Counted from the first letter of the stretch, positions 1 to 8,421 are shown. The stretch is 64,000 nt of DNA from Alkalihalobacillus pseudalcaliphilus (GCA_001038565.1 LFJO01000002.1:422970-486969); one strand, 5' to 3'. Numbers and translations are program-made. The notes: generated from the sequence alone by a model not told the origin.

Positions 1-85
1 GTAGTGAGAAGCAAGTGAATGGTTTTTTGAAAAAGAATAAGAAGTGTATAGAAAAAACAATAAATAATTATTTTTTTTATGCATC
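1..85. other. AT-rich left edge, no gene assignable
   Basis: Too short to call a gene. Several stop codons fall in all but one frame, and that open frame runs on through the terminator and the CRISPR repeats, so it is not credible. In type II-C loci the array usually follows cas2, so this may be the 3' flank of cas2, but nothing here proves it. No anti-repeat (tracrRNA) sequence is present. Confidence 0.3.
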
Positions 86-121
86 AAAAAAGCCCAATCA
101 CTTGATATATTGGGCTTTTTT
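86..121. terminator. Bidirectional rho-independent terminator beside the CRISPR array
   Basis: A perfect 13-bp stem (AAAAAAGCCCAAT paired with its complement) around a 10-nt loop, with A-runs on one side and T-runs on the other, so it can stop transcription from both directions. It sits 8 bp from the first repeat and would end leftward CRISPR transcripts as well as any rightward gene outside the window. Confidence 0.85.
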
Positions 122-129
122 GAAAGTGT

Positions 130-1090
130 ATCATATCACAGCAACGGAATGGATGGAGATATGACTTCTAGAGGAATAAATATAGGACAATATTTATCAT
201 ATCACAGCAACGGAATGGATGGAGATATGACGCCACCAGATGATTATCCTTATCCGATCGAATCATATCACAGCAACGGAATGGATGGAGATATGACCGA
301 ATTACTTAGAATCTTTTTAGGAGTTGACATCATATCACAGCAACGGAATGGATGGAGATATGACATATGCTTCTTAGTTCATTTTCAGTTTTCTATCATA
401 TCACAGCAACGGAATGGATGGAGATATGACACCGTGTGATATGGGATAATGTCTCTTCGCATCATATCACAGCAACGGAATGGATGGAGATATGACATCG
501 GCTATCAAGGTAAACAAATTAATTTAATCATATCACAGCAACGGAATGGATGGAGATATGACTAGTTCATTGAGTTTAAATACTAGTTTCTTATCATATC
601 ACAGCAACGGAATGGATGGAGATATGACTATTATAAAGCAATTAGCAGGAAGAGTAAGATCATATCACAGCAACGGAATGGATGGAGATATGACAGACGG
701 CGATGTGGATTAATAAGTTAATGTATCATATCACAGCAACGGAATGGATGGAGATATGACACTTGACGAACAGGAACTTGTAGAAATTGAATCATATCAC
801 AGCAACGGAATGGATGGAGATATGACCTCTCTGTTTCAAATGGTGGGTCAACGATTATCATATCACAGCAACGGAATGGATGGAGATATGACTGGTACTG
901 GGGGGACGTTGTACACATACAAATCATATCACAGCAACGGAATGGATGGAGATATGACACTTGACGAACAGGAACTTGTAGAAATTGAATCATATCACAG
1001 CAACGGAATGGATGGAGATATGACATTTCAACGCGATACTCTCCTCGGTCAGTTATCATATCACAGCAACGGAATGGATGGAGATATGAC
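130..1090 (-). CRISPR. CRISPR array, 15 repeats and 14 spacers, type II-C-like repeat
   Basis: Fifteen identical 36-bp repeats start at 130, 196, 262, 329, 395, 461, 527, 593, 659, 725, 791, 857, 923, 989 and 1055. Spacers are 30 bp, except the third (298-328), which is 31 bp. Read on the minus strand the repeat begins GTCATATC, contains GCTGTG and ends GATATGAT, which I recognise as the plan of type II-C (Geobacillus Cas9-like) repeats. Repeat ends are 7-bp inverted repeats (GATATGA/TCATATC). The minus-strand 3' end TGATATGAT is a good extended -10 box, as known for Neisseria II-C repeats that start transcription in every spacer. Spacers at 761-790 and 959-988 are identical. No cas gene lies in the window; orientation and type are inferred from the repeat and the terminator at 86-121. 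Confidence 0.95.
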
Positions 1091-1125
1091 CTTCCGTTGA
1101 GACCACATCCCATCACATCATCTTT

Positions 1126-1806
1126 TCATTTGTCTAGTAATAAAACAACTTCACTAGCAACTCGTCCTGGTGGGGATGACATTTCTTCATTTCCTTCCCA
1201 AATGACCCGTACACGATCTTCGACTTTTACGTGCTCTAGATTTCTGGCAGCGAGAGAATAATAGGCAATTTCATGGTCTGAATTTTGGTCAGCTAGTTCT
1301 AATAATTGCCTTGATGTGGATGATTTTGCTTCTTCTGATGAAATATGTGACATGACAAGTATTCTCTGCGTTGTTTCGGTTTCAGTGTTGCTTTTTTCTA
1401 TAATAATTCCGACATGTGTATAATGGTCATCTTTAATCGTGAGTATGTCAACTTTTTCAGCACTACGTTGTGGTGGTGCGGAGTCTTCTTGGGAGTGGCC
1501 ATCCCAGTGGACTTGAACGTAATCTCCAACTTTTAAATTTTTTACTTTTTCTTTTGAAAGATTGTACAAAGAACTATCGTAGTGGTAGGAAAGCTCATAA
1601 ATCTCCTCCTGTGTGAAAGTCTCAATATCCTCCATTAAAATATTTGAGATAACAAGAATTTGATAACGAGATTCTGATTTAATGATTGATGCGATAAGCC
1701 CTTCATGAATGGCTCCATCTGAGTTATCGGCCTGTTGCGCATCTTCATCAGAGGTTGAGCAGCTTGTCATGATTAAAAGAGTTAATAACAGAATCAAATA
1801 TCTCAT
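1126..1806 (-). CDS. Lipoprotein with two tandem DUF3221-like (YobA-like) domains
   Basis: 226 aa. Residues 1-15 form a lipoprotein signal ending MTSC, with Cys16 as the lipid-modified residue, so the protein should be anchored on the outer face of the membrane. The rest is two copies of one unit (about 30-125 and 130-225). Both contain R-ILV-S near the start, V-V-W-G later, then S-PP-R-A--V at the end; this matches the DUF3221/YobA family, whose role is unknown. The start is fixed by an AGAAGGAG site upstream. The stop codon is only 36 bp from the last CRISPR repeat and the gene reads toward the array, so readthrough into the array is possible. Function is not known. Confidence 0.8.
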   Translation of the reverse strand: MRYLILLLTLLIMTSCSTSDEDAQQADNSDGAIHEGLIASIIKSESRYQILVISNILMEDIETFTQEEIYELSYHYDSSLYNLSKEKVKNLKVGDYVQVHWDGHSQEDSAPPQRSAEKVDILTIKDDHYTHVGIIIEKSNTETETTQRILVMSHISSEEAKSSTSRQLLELADQNSDHEIAYYSLAARNLEHVKVEDRVRVIWEGNEEMSSPPGRVASEVVLLLDK

Positions 1807-1820
1807 TATATACGCTCCTT

Positions 1821-2285
1821 CTAATCGTTTATGAATTTTTTAATATCCAAGATAGCTTGAATATGCATGCCTTCATGAAAAATGGTGCGACTTAAAACTT
1901 GCTCAATCGTAAACATACCCATTTCGACTGGTGGGTATTCTGTTTCTAAATGTTCGCCGTATGTCTTATGGATGGTTGCTATTTGTGACTGGAGTAATTC
2001 AGTGATCTCGTTAAATGATGGGGTTTCTTCCGTGAAATTCTCTGGTGTAGTGCCAAAGCCGAACCATTTGTTCAGTGATTGGATCTCTGGTTTTTGTTCT
2101 TTGGTTAAGGTATGAATCCATAAAAATTGGTCTAAATAAATATGGCCGAGATTCCAGTGGATGTTGTTTCGGAATCCATTGGGGATAAGGGCTGCTTGTT
2201 CTTCGGTAATGTCGTTGACTAAATAAAGTAAATATCCGCGGTAATCGTTTAGTTGATTGAGTAAGATTTCATGTCTTGGTTTCAT
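1821..2285 (-). CDS. DinB-family protein
   Basis: 154 aa, the usual length of DinB/YfiT-like four-helix-bundle proteins. It shows the N-terminal LNQLNDYRGYLLYLVNDI helix, the NIHWNLGHIY segment (residues about 41-50) and a C-terminal FHEGMHIQAI, giving the three histidines that normally bind a divalent metal in this superfamily. Members act as metal-dependent thiol transferases or are of unknown role. It lies just upstream of the lipoprotein gene on the same strand (14-bp gap), so the two are probably co-transcribed. A GGAGG-type site precedes the ATG. The precise substrate cannot be told. Confidence 0.85.
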   Translation of the reverse strand: MKPRHEILLNQLNDYRGYLLYLVNDITEEQAALIPNGFRNNIHWNLGHIYLDQFLWIHTLTKEQKPEIQSLNKWFGFGTTPENFTEETPSFNEITELLQSQIATIHKTYGEHLETEYPPVEMGMFTIEQVLSRTIFHEGMHIQAILDIKKFIND

Positions 2286-2311
2286 TGTTGACCTCCTGTA
2301 TTAAATACGTT

Positions 2312-2689
2312 TTTTATTAAAGTTACTTGGATGGTGCTCATTTCTCGAGATAATTTGGCCTTTCTGTCTTTGTTTATGGTCCGTTTTTGAAAATCGAAAT
2401 GACCTCACAGACGAATGAATTCGTCTGAAGGTTCATTTCGATTTTCAAAACTTCACGCAGGCGCGTGAAGTAGCCAAGCGAGCTTGGCTAACGGTCCAAA
2501 AACACTTGTATGTTAGATACTAATCCTGCTGGGTTACGACTCTCTCATTTTTGGGTGGTGGCTATTTGAGCGGTGCACTGAACCTTTTTGGGGCAGCTCT
2601 TTCGAACTTCCCTAAGAAGTGGCGGGGTTACGGCAAAGTGTGAGAATCCTCAAAGCCGTTATTGAATGAAAAGCCACCAGTTAATGGCT
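2312..2689 (+). repeat. Mosaic intergenic element with three-hairpin core (copy 1)
   Basis: Fills the gap between two gene clusters and matches 32036-32400 along its whole length. The core (2372-2503) holds a near-perfect 26-bp hairpin at 2389-2446, then ACTTCACGC/GCGTGAAGT (2450-2471) and TAGCCAAGC/GCTTGGCTA (2471-2490). All are enclosed by an outer inverted pair (2372-2385 with 2490-2503), so a single strand could fold as a four-way junction. GGTCC occurs in direct orientation on both sides (2378-2382, 2493-2497). The right part ends with a tgaatgaaaagccaccag module that is also found, inverted, in other elements of the window. No protein-coding signal. Confidence 0.8.
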
Positions 2690-3205
2690 TTATAAGATTA
2701 GTGATGAGAGTTGCTTACACTTAATTTCTAATGATTGATAGTCATTGGTTTTAGTGCCTATTCGATGAATCTTGAAGAATCGTTCTGTTTCTTTTAGTAC
2801 CGTTAGTAGGAACTCATTTTTAGGTAAAAGAAAGTGTTCATGTTTTTTTTCTTCGTAAAATGATTCGTAGGTAATCTGAAAGGTGACTTCATTTTTATCA
2901 AGAGTGAGTTCATACTGTTGAAACATAAACCCGTTTTTTACATGACCGGTTTGAATAAGTTGGTAGATTAAGTCAGTAAAGAAAAGCCAAAAATTATTTA
3001 AGGTATCAGTGTCATGATGGTCATTGATAATGACCGTATCTCCTGATTTTATTAATACATAGCCATAATATACATCTGTATGGGTAGTGAGATGTTGATA
3101 AATCCGATGTCTTTGTTGTTAATCTTTTGAAGATGTATAAATAGGTGGTGGGTTAATGGTATTCATATCGTCATTAACATTATAAAATGTTTCCACTGTT
3201 ATCAC
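2690..3205 (-). pseudogene. Unknown gene interrupted by an in-frame TAA
   Basis: A GTG at 3205 with a GGGAG site starts a frame encoding MITVETFYNVND and on to residue 28, where TAA (3119-3121) stops it. The same frame then stays open for 142 codons to 2690. No usable start follows the stop until an ATG at 2926, which would leave only a 78-aa tail. The best reading is a 171-aa protein broken by one nonsense mutation. The sequence is hydrophilic with aromatic patches (NNFWLFFTDLIYQL), has no signal peptide, and I do not recognise the family. A sequencing error is an alternative, because other damaged reading frames lie close by. Confidence 0.55.
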
Positions 3206-3370
3206 AAAATACGCTCCCTTCAATCGTAATGAAACGATTAGTTCGGGTAATCCGTTTCATTAGTGGAATATTCTTATTATTTATCTTATTATGCGTATGT
3301 CGATAGAGCAAGCAAATACCGTACGCAAGCAGATTTTTATCAAAATCATATTTGAGGAGTGGATTTATAT

Positions 3371-3776
3371 ATGAAGAAAATTTTCTCGTCATTCTCATCA
3401 TTTTTGTTATGGGCCTTATTTTAATGATGACCGGTTCAAAAATTATTACTTCAAAACCAAATTGGAATATGTAGAATACGAGACGGATGAGGTTGTGATT
3501 AGTTGGAGACAAGAAGATGATATCTCTGAAATAAGGAAAATTGTATCAACGGTGAATCGAGGAGTGGAGATTAGGGGAGCGATAGATTCGGAACCGTCTT
3601 ATTACTTACGTATCCAAGAGAATAGTAGCTTAGCATATATCGTTTATGTAGGGGTAAGTAAGGAAAGCGATGGATATGGAGCGTTGATCGTTCATGAAGA
3701 CGATACCTCAATCGGTTACCAACTAAATACTAATCGAACAGAAGCGTTAAGAGAAATCTTATTTCAGGGAGACTAA
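3371..3776 (+). pseudogene. Small membrane protein gene with two frameshifts
   Basis: A TGAGGAG site precedes ATG 3371. Reading must shift twice to make sense. After ATGAAGAAAA the sensible frame gives FLVILIIFVMGLILMMTG, a clear membrane helix, then GSKIITSKPNW. Near 3461 a second shift joins it to a 104-codon frame beginning LEYVEYETDEVVISW and ending at 3776. Both shifts equal one missing A in an A-run. The restored protein would be about 135 aa: one N-terminal membrane helix and an outside or cytosolic domain of unknown family. It may be a decaying gene or homopolymer errors in the sequence. Confidence 0.55.
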
Positions 3777-4013
3777 TATTTATAGCCATGACTTCTCTAT
3801 TATTATGGTAATATAAAGAAGAACTTGACAATAAGAGGAAAATGTTGGATGGTATACACTAAATATTATGATGAAGCTCGTGGTATTTACACGACTTCAG
3901 TGTGAAATTATAGGAAATGCACATTACGCACCAGATTCATTCCGCTACTTGCAAAGATGTAAGTACAGCACTTGGCTCTTTGACACTTTAACAGGTGGCT
4001 TTTAAATTAATTT

Positions 4014-4433
4014 GGCTTTGTATGGAAAGTATACGAACCAAAGAGCCTGCATGAAAAAGGCGGAGCGTGAGCAACGCCTTGACATGTCGATGAAGGAAGA
4101 TGGTCGACATGATCTTGGGCCAAAAAGGACGAGAACATGTCGATGAAGGCGGTTGGTCGACATGATCTTGGACAAAAAAGGACGAGAACATGTCGATGAA
4201 GGAAGTTGGTCGACATGATCTTGGACAAAAAAGGGCGAGAACATGTCGATGAAGGCGGTTGGTCGACATGATCATAGGCCAAAAAGGACAAGATCATGTC
4301 GATGAAGGCGGTTGGTCGACATGATCATAGGTCAAAAAGGACAAGAACATGTCGATGAAGGAAGTTATTCAACGGAACTGAGAACCAGCTAACTTCCAGG
4401 CACAGCCTATCGCCCCTAAGTAAATTTCATCCA
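4014..4433 (+). repeat. Mosaic intergenic element carrying a minisatellite (unit A)
   Basis: Occupies most of the 670-bp gap before hen1. It begins near a ttgtatggaaagta boundary motif. Its right end (4366-4433) contains ccagctaacttccaggca, then ctatcgcccctaagtaa, then ATTTCAT. The same series of blocks ends the elements at 13232 and 56203. The right end stops 6 bp before the AGGAGG of hen1. The stretch 3777-4013 before it holds nothing I can support. Confidence 0.65.
4082..4366 (+). repeat. 53-bp tandem repeat, about 5.4 copies, hairpin in each unit
   Basis: Units begin acatgtcgatgaagg and include a tggtcgacatgatc segment and an aaaaaggac segment. Each holds the perfect inverted pair CATGTCGA/TCGACATG separated by 13 nt, so every unit can form a hairpin. 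Copies differ by a few bases (for example gcggtt against gaagtt, and cttggac against cataggc). Open frames over this block merely reflect the repeat and are not genes. Confidence 0.9.
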
Positions 4434-4448
4434 AAAGGAGGGAAACAA

Positions 4449-5825
4449 ATGCAACTTACAATGAAAGCCACAGGAGAGCATGTTGAGGTTCTCTCCTATT
4501 TATTGGCCAAAAATCCGTACAACCTCTATGAGCGTAAAGTAAATGGACATCTTGTTCGAATGATTTTTCGCCACTTCACAAAGGAGCATGTCGAGGTTAC
4601 TCTTTTTGTGACAGCTGACCCAATCGAATTATCGCGTGAAAACGCACAAGCCTATGACATCACTTCTTATATCAATGATCGAGAATTTGCGGTAAGTAGT
4701 ATTTTCCTTACGCTCCTACGTTCCGCACTAGGTACTGCCTTAAATGGAAAACCAAAGGAAGAATATAAGGATTGGGTTGAGCATGTATTTAATCTTGAGT
4801 TTGAATTTGGACCAGTTGCTTCTAATCTAGGAGACAAGCAGATTCGTAAGTTATTTGAGCCGCTTGGTTATACGGTAGAAATGAAGAGCCCTGAGTTAGG
4901 AACTCTTCGTCGTTTTAAAGATAAAAGCACGGCACGTATGATTTCGATTAAAGGGGAGACCACGCTTCAACGTGGACTTAGACAGCTATTTGTCTTGATC
5001 CCTGTAATAGATAATTATAAGCATTATTTCATTGATGAAAAGGAAGTTGAAAAGATAAATCGATATGGTGAGGGCTGGCTGGATTACCATCCAGAAAGAA
5101 GCTTTATTTTAGAAAAAGCTTTAAGGTTCAAAGCAGTATACGAACAGCTCGAACATTTGGAGCAAGAACCTAAGTCAGAAGAATTAGGCACGCTCATAAA
5201 ACACAAAGCGGAAGACAAAAAAATCAGTTTAAATGAATTAAGATATGAAAAAATTATTGAGTATGTGGAGCGTATTCCTAGAAAAACATCAATTGTTGAT
5301 TTTGGTTCAGGAGAAGGTAAGCTTTCTGTGAAATTAGGATTTGTTCAAGGGATACAGGAGATTTTAGCTGTAGAACCTTCGGAACAAGCAACGAATCAAG
5401 CCATAAAGAGGTTTGAAAAAGTGTCTGACCGAGAAGGTTTTTTAATGCCGACACCACTTAGAAGCTCGTTGTTTTATTTCGATGATCGTTTAAAAAACAA
5501 AGATATTCTCATTTTATGCGAAGTCATTGAGCATATAGATGAGTACCGTTTGCCTAAAATGATGAATACGATTATTTCGCACTATCAGCCAAAATCATTC
5601 ATTATAACAACACCCAACCAAGAATATAATCAAGTCTACGATTTAGGAGAAAACTATCGTCATCCTGACCATCGTTTTGAATGGACAAGAGAGCAATTTA
5701 AAGACTGGTGTCATTTACATAATGATGGGAATTATGACTTGCAATTTGATGGGATCGGCGATCAGCATGACTCATTTGGCTATCCTACACAACTTTGCTT
5801 ATGGACAAGAAAGGAGGGCAACTAG
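4449..5825 (+). CDS. hen1: Hen1, 3'-terminal RNA ribose 2'-O-methyltransferase
   Basis: 458 aa, the normal length for bacterial Hen1. The N-terminal half (to about 250) is the bacterial-specific domain that binds and activates Pnkp ligase. The C-terminal half is the methyltransferase: the SAM-binding VDFGSGEGK (about 282-290), the metal-binding CEVIEHID (about 357-364) and a later HPDHRFEW histidine, giving the E-x-x-E-H...H set of the family. The enzyme 2'-O-methylates the 3' end at an RNA break before sealing, which protects the repaired RNA from re-cleavage. The TAG stop is immediately followed by the ATG of pnkp. An AGGAGG site lies just after a mosaic repeat element. Confidence 0.95.
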   Translation: MQLTMKATGEHVEVLSYLLAKNPYNLYERKVNGHLVRMIFRHFTKEHVEVTLFVTADPIELSRENAQAYDITSYINDREFAVSSIFLTLLRSALGTALNGKPKEEYKDWVEHVFNLEFEFGPVASNLGDKQIRKLFEPLGYTVEMKSPELGTLRRFKDKSTARMISIKGETTLQRGLRQLFVLIPVIDNYKHYFIDEKEVEKINRYGEGWLDYHPERSFILEKALRFKAVYEQLEHLEQEPKSEELGTLIKHKAEDKKISLNELRYEKIIEYVERIPRKTSIVDFGSGEGKLSVKLGFVQGIQEILAVEPSEQATNQAIKRFEKVSDREGFLMPTPLRSSLFYFDDRLKNKDILILCEVIEHIDEYRLPKMMNTIISHYQPKSFIITTPNQEYNQVYDLGENYRHPDHRFEWTREQFKDWCHLHNDGNYDLQFDGIGDQHDSFGYPTQLCLWTRKEGN

Positions 5826-8411
5826 ATGGACATTATCTTGCCAACGGCTGGACTGGTTCTCTGTATTGGTCCTTCTAATAGTGGTAAATCAACTTGGCTA
5901 CAAACACTGGTGAATGAAGGGGAAATTAAACGTTCGGAAGTTGTTAGTTCGGATGATTTTCGTGAGCTAGTGAGTGATGAGGTATTTATTGATTGGACGA
6001 ATCGTTCTAAAGATGAAGCGGATATTTTAATGAATCAATATCAGCAAATATCGCAAGAAGCTTTTGCGATGTTGGACCGTGTAGTTGAGACAAGAGCTAA
6101 ACTAAATAAATTAACGTTCATTGATGCGACACACTTACATCCAGATGATCGAGCGAGGTATCGCAAGCTTGCCGAGAAACAGCATGTTCCGATTTTTGCT
6201 CTAGTGTTTGACACGGAAGAGGATGTATTATTACAGCGTGACCAGCAACGTGAGAACCCGCGTGGAAAAAGACGAATTAAGCAGCAATATCAAACATTTA
6301 AACGAGAGAAACGTTATTTGAAAAAAGAAGATTATCATCGAATCTATGTGCTTAAGGAAACGGCAGTTCCAAGAATTATTCGTCAAGCATCGTCATCGCT
6401 TCAGTTAGACGTGGCATATGGGCTTGATATTATTGGTGATATCCATGGCTGCTTTGACGAATGGAGGGAATTATTGGATAAGCTCGGTTATCGACAAAAT
6501 GAAGATGGCTTATACGTCCACCCAGAAGGAAGAAAATTCCTATCATTAGGTGACATTATGAGTCGCGGTCCAAAATCTTTTGCCACCCTACAATTCTTTT
6601 ATGAACATGTTGAAGCAGGCCTTGCCTATATGATTGATAGTAATCATGGATGGAAGATTGCCCGATGGCTTGATGGTAAGAAAGTAACCTTAAACCACGG
6701 TGACGAAAAGGTTGAGCAGGAATTTAACAAATTGGAAGAACTTTATGGAGAAGAAGTAACTGATGCATGGAAAAAGAAAGTGAAAAAACTTCTTCTGCAA
6801 GCACCGTCCCATTACGTTTTAATCAAGCATGGTGTCGAGACAGCGGTTTGTGTTCATGCAGGTATACGAGATGAGTGGATCGGGAAACAGTCCAAGACTA
6901 TTCGAGACTTTTGCCGTTATGGCGATACCGATGGTTTTGATGAAGAGGGAAAACCAATTCGTAAGGACTGGACAATTCAACATACGAGTAACCACCTAAT
7001 CATTTGGGGGCATGATCCGAAAAAGAAACCGCTGCTAATGAACCAAACGATTAATATTGATCAAGGGGTAGTGTTTGGTGGAGAACTAACCGCATTTCGT
7101 TATCCAGAAAAGCAAATTGTTGCAGTAAAAGCGAAACAAGATTATTCAGCCGGGGCACGTAACCCTTTGCTAGATATAGAAAAGCAACGATTTAATCCGC
7201 CAAATATCGCAAAGTTTATCGAGGGTTATTCGGTTGTGACAGAGGAAATAGGCGAGGTTCGTATTACGAAACCTCATGTTATCCCTGCTTTTGATGCGGT
7301 CTCGCATGTAACATTACCATTGGAAGAATTGGTCTATATTCCGCCAACGATGAGCCCAACGCCAAGTCCATCGTCATTGGATTCATTTTTAGAGCATCCA
7401 AAAGAAGCGATTAATTATTATCGTCAAAAAGGTGTGCACAAAATGGTTGCAGAGAAAAAACATATGGGTAGCCGTGCGGTCTTGCTTTTATTTAAGAACG
7501 AGAGTGTCGCTAAGCAATATGTCGATAGAGAGACGCTAGGTGTTATTTACACAAGAACGGGAAGGCGCTTTTTTCAAGAAGATATGGAACAAGAGATTTT
7601 AGAAAAGCTTCAACAAGACTTGGCCTCTTTTTATCACCAATTCGAAATCGATTTTGTTTTATTAGATGCGGAAATTATGCCTTGGAATTTGAAGGCGAAA
7701 GAGCTTATTAATCAGCAGTATGCCCACGTTGCAGAAAATGCAAGATTAGACCGAATGAATATTTTAAAGCATCTAGAAGATATCAGTGTCGAACATGATG
7801 TATCGAGCTGGAAAAGAGAGTATGAACAAAAGTTAGAGCAAGCAGAAATTTTTGAACAAGTGTTTCAGAAATATTGTTGGGATATTGATAGTATTCATGA
7901 GGTTCAGATTGCTCCTTTCCATCTGTTAGCGGATAGCAAACAAACGTATTTTCAAAAATCTCATCTATGGCATATGGAGAAAAATCATGAGTTTGCCGAG
8001 CTTTCTGAGCTATTCGTTAAGACCGAGTTTAAAGTGATTGAGGACGAAAAGACGGAGGCCGAGGTTACACGTTGGTGGACGGAAATGAACGAGGACGGGC
8101 ATGAAGGCATCGTCATTAAACCAGAGTATTTCCTTCACACATATAAAGGGAAATTAGTACAACCAGCCATTAAGGTACGGGGCCAAAAATATTTACACAT
8201 CATTTATGGCATGGATTATTTAGAACCGCAAAACTTAGAACGCTTGAAGAAAAGGAATGTCAATAAAAAACAAAAGCTTGCGTTAAAGGAATTTGCATTG
8301 GGAATGGAAGGAATACGTCGCTTTGTCGAAGGAGAATCGGTAGAACGGATGCATGAATGTGTATTAGGAACATTGGCATTAGAAAAGGATCCTGTTGATC
8401 CAAGGTTATAG
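5826..8411 (+). CDS. pnkp: Pnkp, polynucleotide kinase-phosphatase-ligase (RNA repair)
   Basis: 861 aa, three enzymes in one chain. The 5' kinase has the P-loop GPSNSGKS (15-22). The 2',3'-phosphatase is a calcineurin-type domain with DIIGDIHG (about 199), GDIMSRGP (about 241), SNHG (about 271), VHAG (about 343) and WGHDP (about 394). The ligase/adenylyltransferase has its lysine motif in EKKHMGSR (about 542-549) and a C-terminal part to 861. With Hen1 it repairs RNAs cut by ribotoxins. In most metallophosphoesterases the third motif reads GDxxDRG and the fourth GNHD; here Ser and Gly stand in those Asp positions. The start follows AGGAGGG and abuts the hen1 stop, an operon of two. Confidence 0.95.
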   Translation: MDIILPTAGLVLCIGPSNSGKSTWLQTLVNEGEIKRSEVVSSDDFRELVSDEVFIDWTNRSKDEADILMNQYQQISQEAFAMLDRVVETRAKLNKLTFIDATHLHPDDRARYRKLAEKQHVPIFALVFDTEEDVLLQRDQQRENPRGKRRIKQQYQTFKREKRYLKKEDYHRIYVLKETAVPRIIRQASSSLQLDVAYGLDIIGDIHGCFDEWRELLDKLGYRQNEDGLYVHPEGRKFLSLGDIMSRGPKSFATLQFFYEHVEAGLAYMIDSNHGWKIARWLDGKKVTLNHGDEKVEQEFNKLEELYGEEVTDAWKKKVKKLLLQAPSHYVLIKHGVETAVCVHAGIRDEWIGKQSKTIRDFCRYGDTDGFDEEGKPIRKDWTIQHTSNHLIIWGHDPKKKPLLMNQTINIDQGVVFGGELTAFRYPEKQIVAVKAKQDYSAGARNPLLDIEKQRFNPPNIAKFIEGYSVVTEEIGEVRITKPHVIPAFDAVSHVTLPLEELVYIPPTMSPTPSPSSLDSFLEHPKEAINYYRQKGVHKMVAEKKHMGSRAVLLLFKNESVAKQYVDRETLGVIYTRTGRRFFQEDMEQEILEKLQQDLASFYHQFEIDFVLLDAEIMPWNLKAKELINQQYAHVAENARLDRMNILKHLEDISVEHDVSSWKREYEQKLEQAEIFEQVFQKYCWDIDSIHEVQIAPFHLLADSKQTYFQKSHLWHMEKNHEFAELSELFVKTEFKVIEDEKTEAEVTRWWTEMNEDGHEGIVIKPEYFLHTYKGKLVQPAIKVRGQKYLHIIYGMDYLEPQNLERLKKRNVNKKQKLALKEFALGMEGIRRFVEGESVERMHECVLGTLALEKDPVDPRL

Positions 8412-8421
8412 AAAAATATGG

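Noticed and set aside
1-129. Possible tracrRNA
   Set aside because: No sequence complementary to the repeat (anti-repeat) is present outside the array in this window.
110-439. Open frames across the CRISPR array on both strands (also 718-1116 and 744-1100)
   Set aside because: They are created by the repeated 36-bp unit and by spacers whose lengths are multiples of three; no ribosome site, repetitive product.
2389-2490. Conserved structured RNA (riboswitch-like) reading of the three-hairpin core
   Set aside because: The second copy has uncompensated changes in its longest stem and the element sits at gene ends rather than in front of one kind of gene, so a palindromic mobile DNA element fits better.
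3180-3512. 110-codon frame on the minus strand
   Set aside because: Runs antisense to the broken membrane-protein gene, product is low-quality, and its end overlaps the start of the 2690-3205 pseudogene, which has a proper ribosome site.
3837-3903. Short frame MVYTKYYDEARGIY
   Set aside because: 18 codons only, weak ribosome site, nothing downstream to support it.
3988-4297. Three overlapping minus-strand frames
   Set aside because: They are the same 53-bp tandem repeat read in three frames; no ribosome site.
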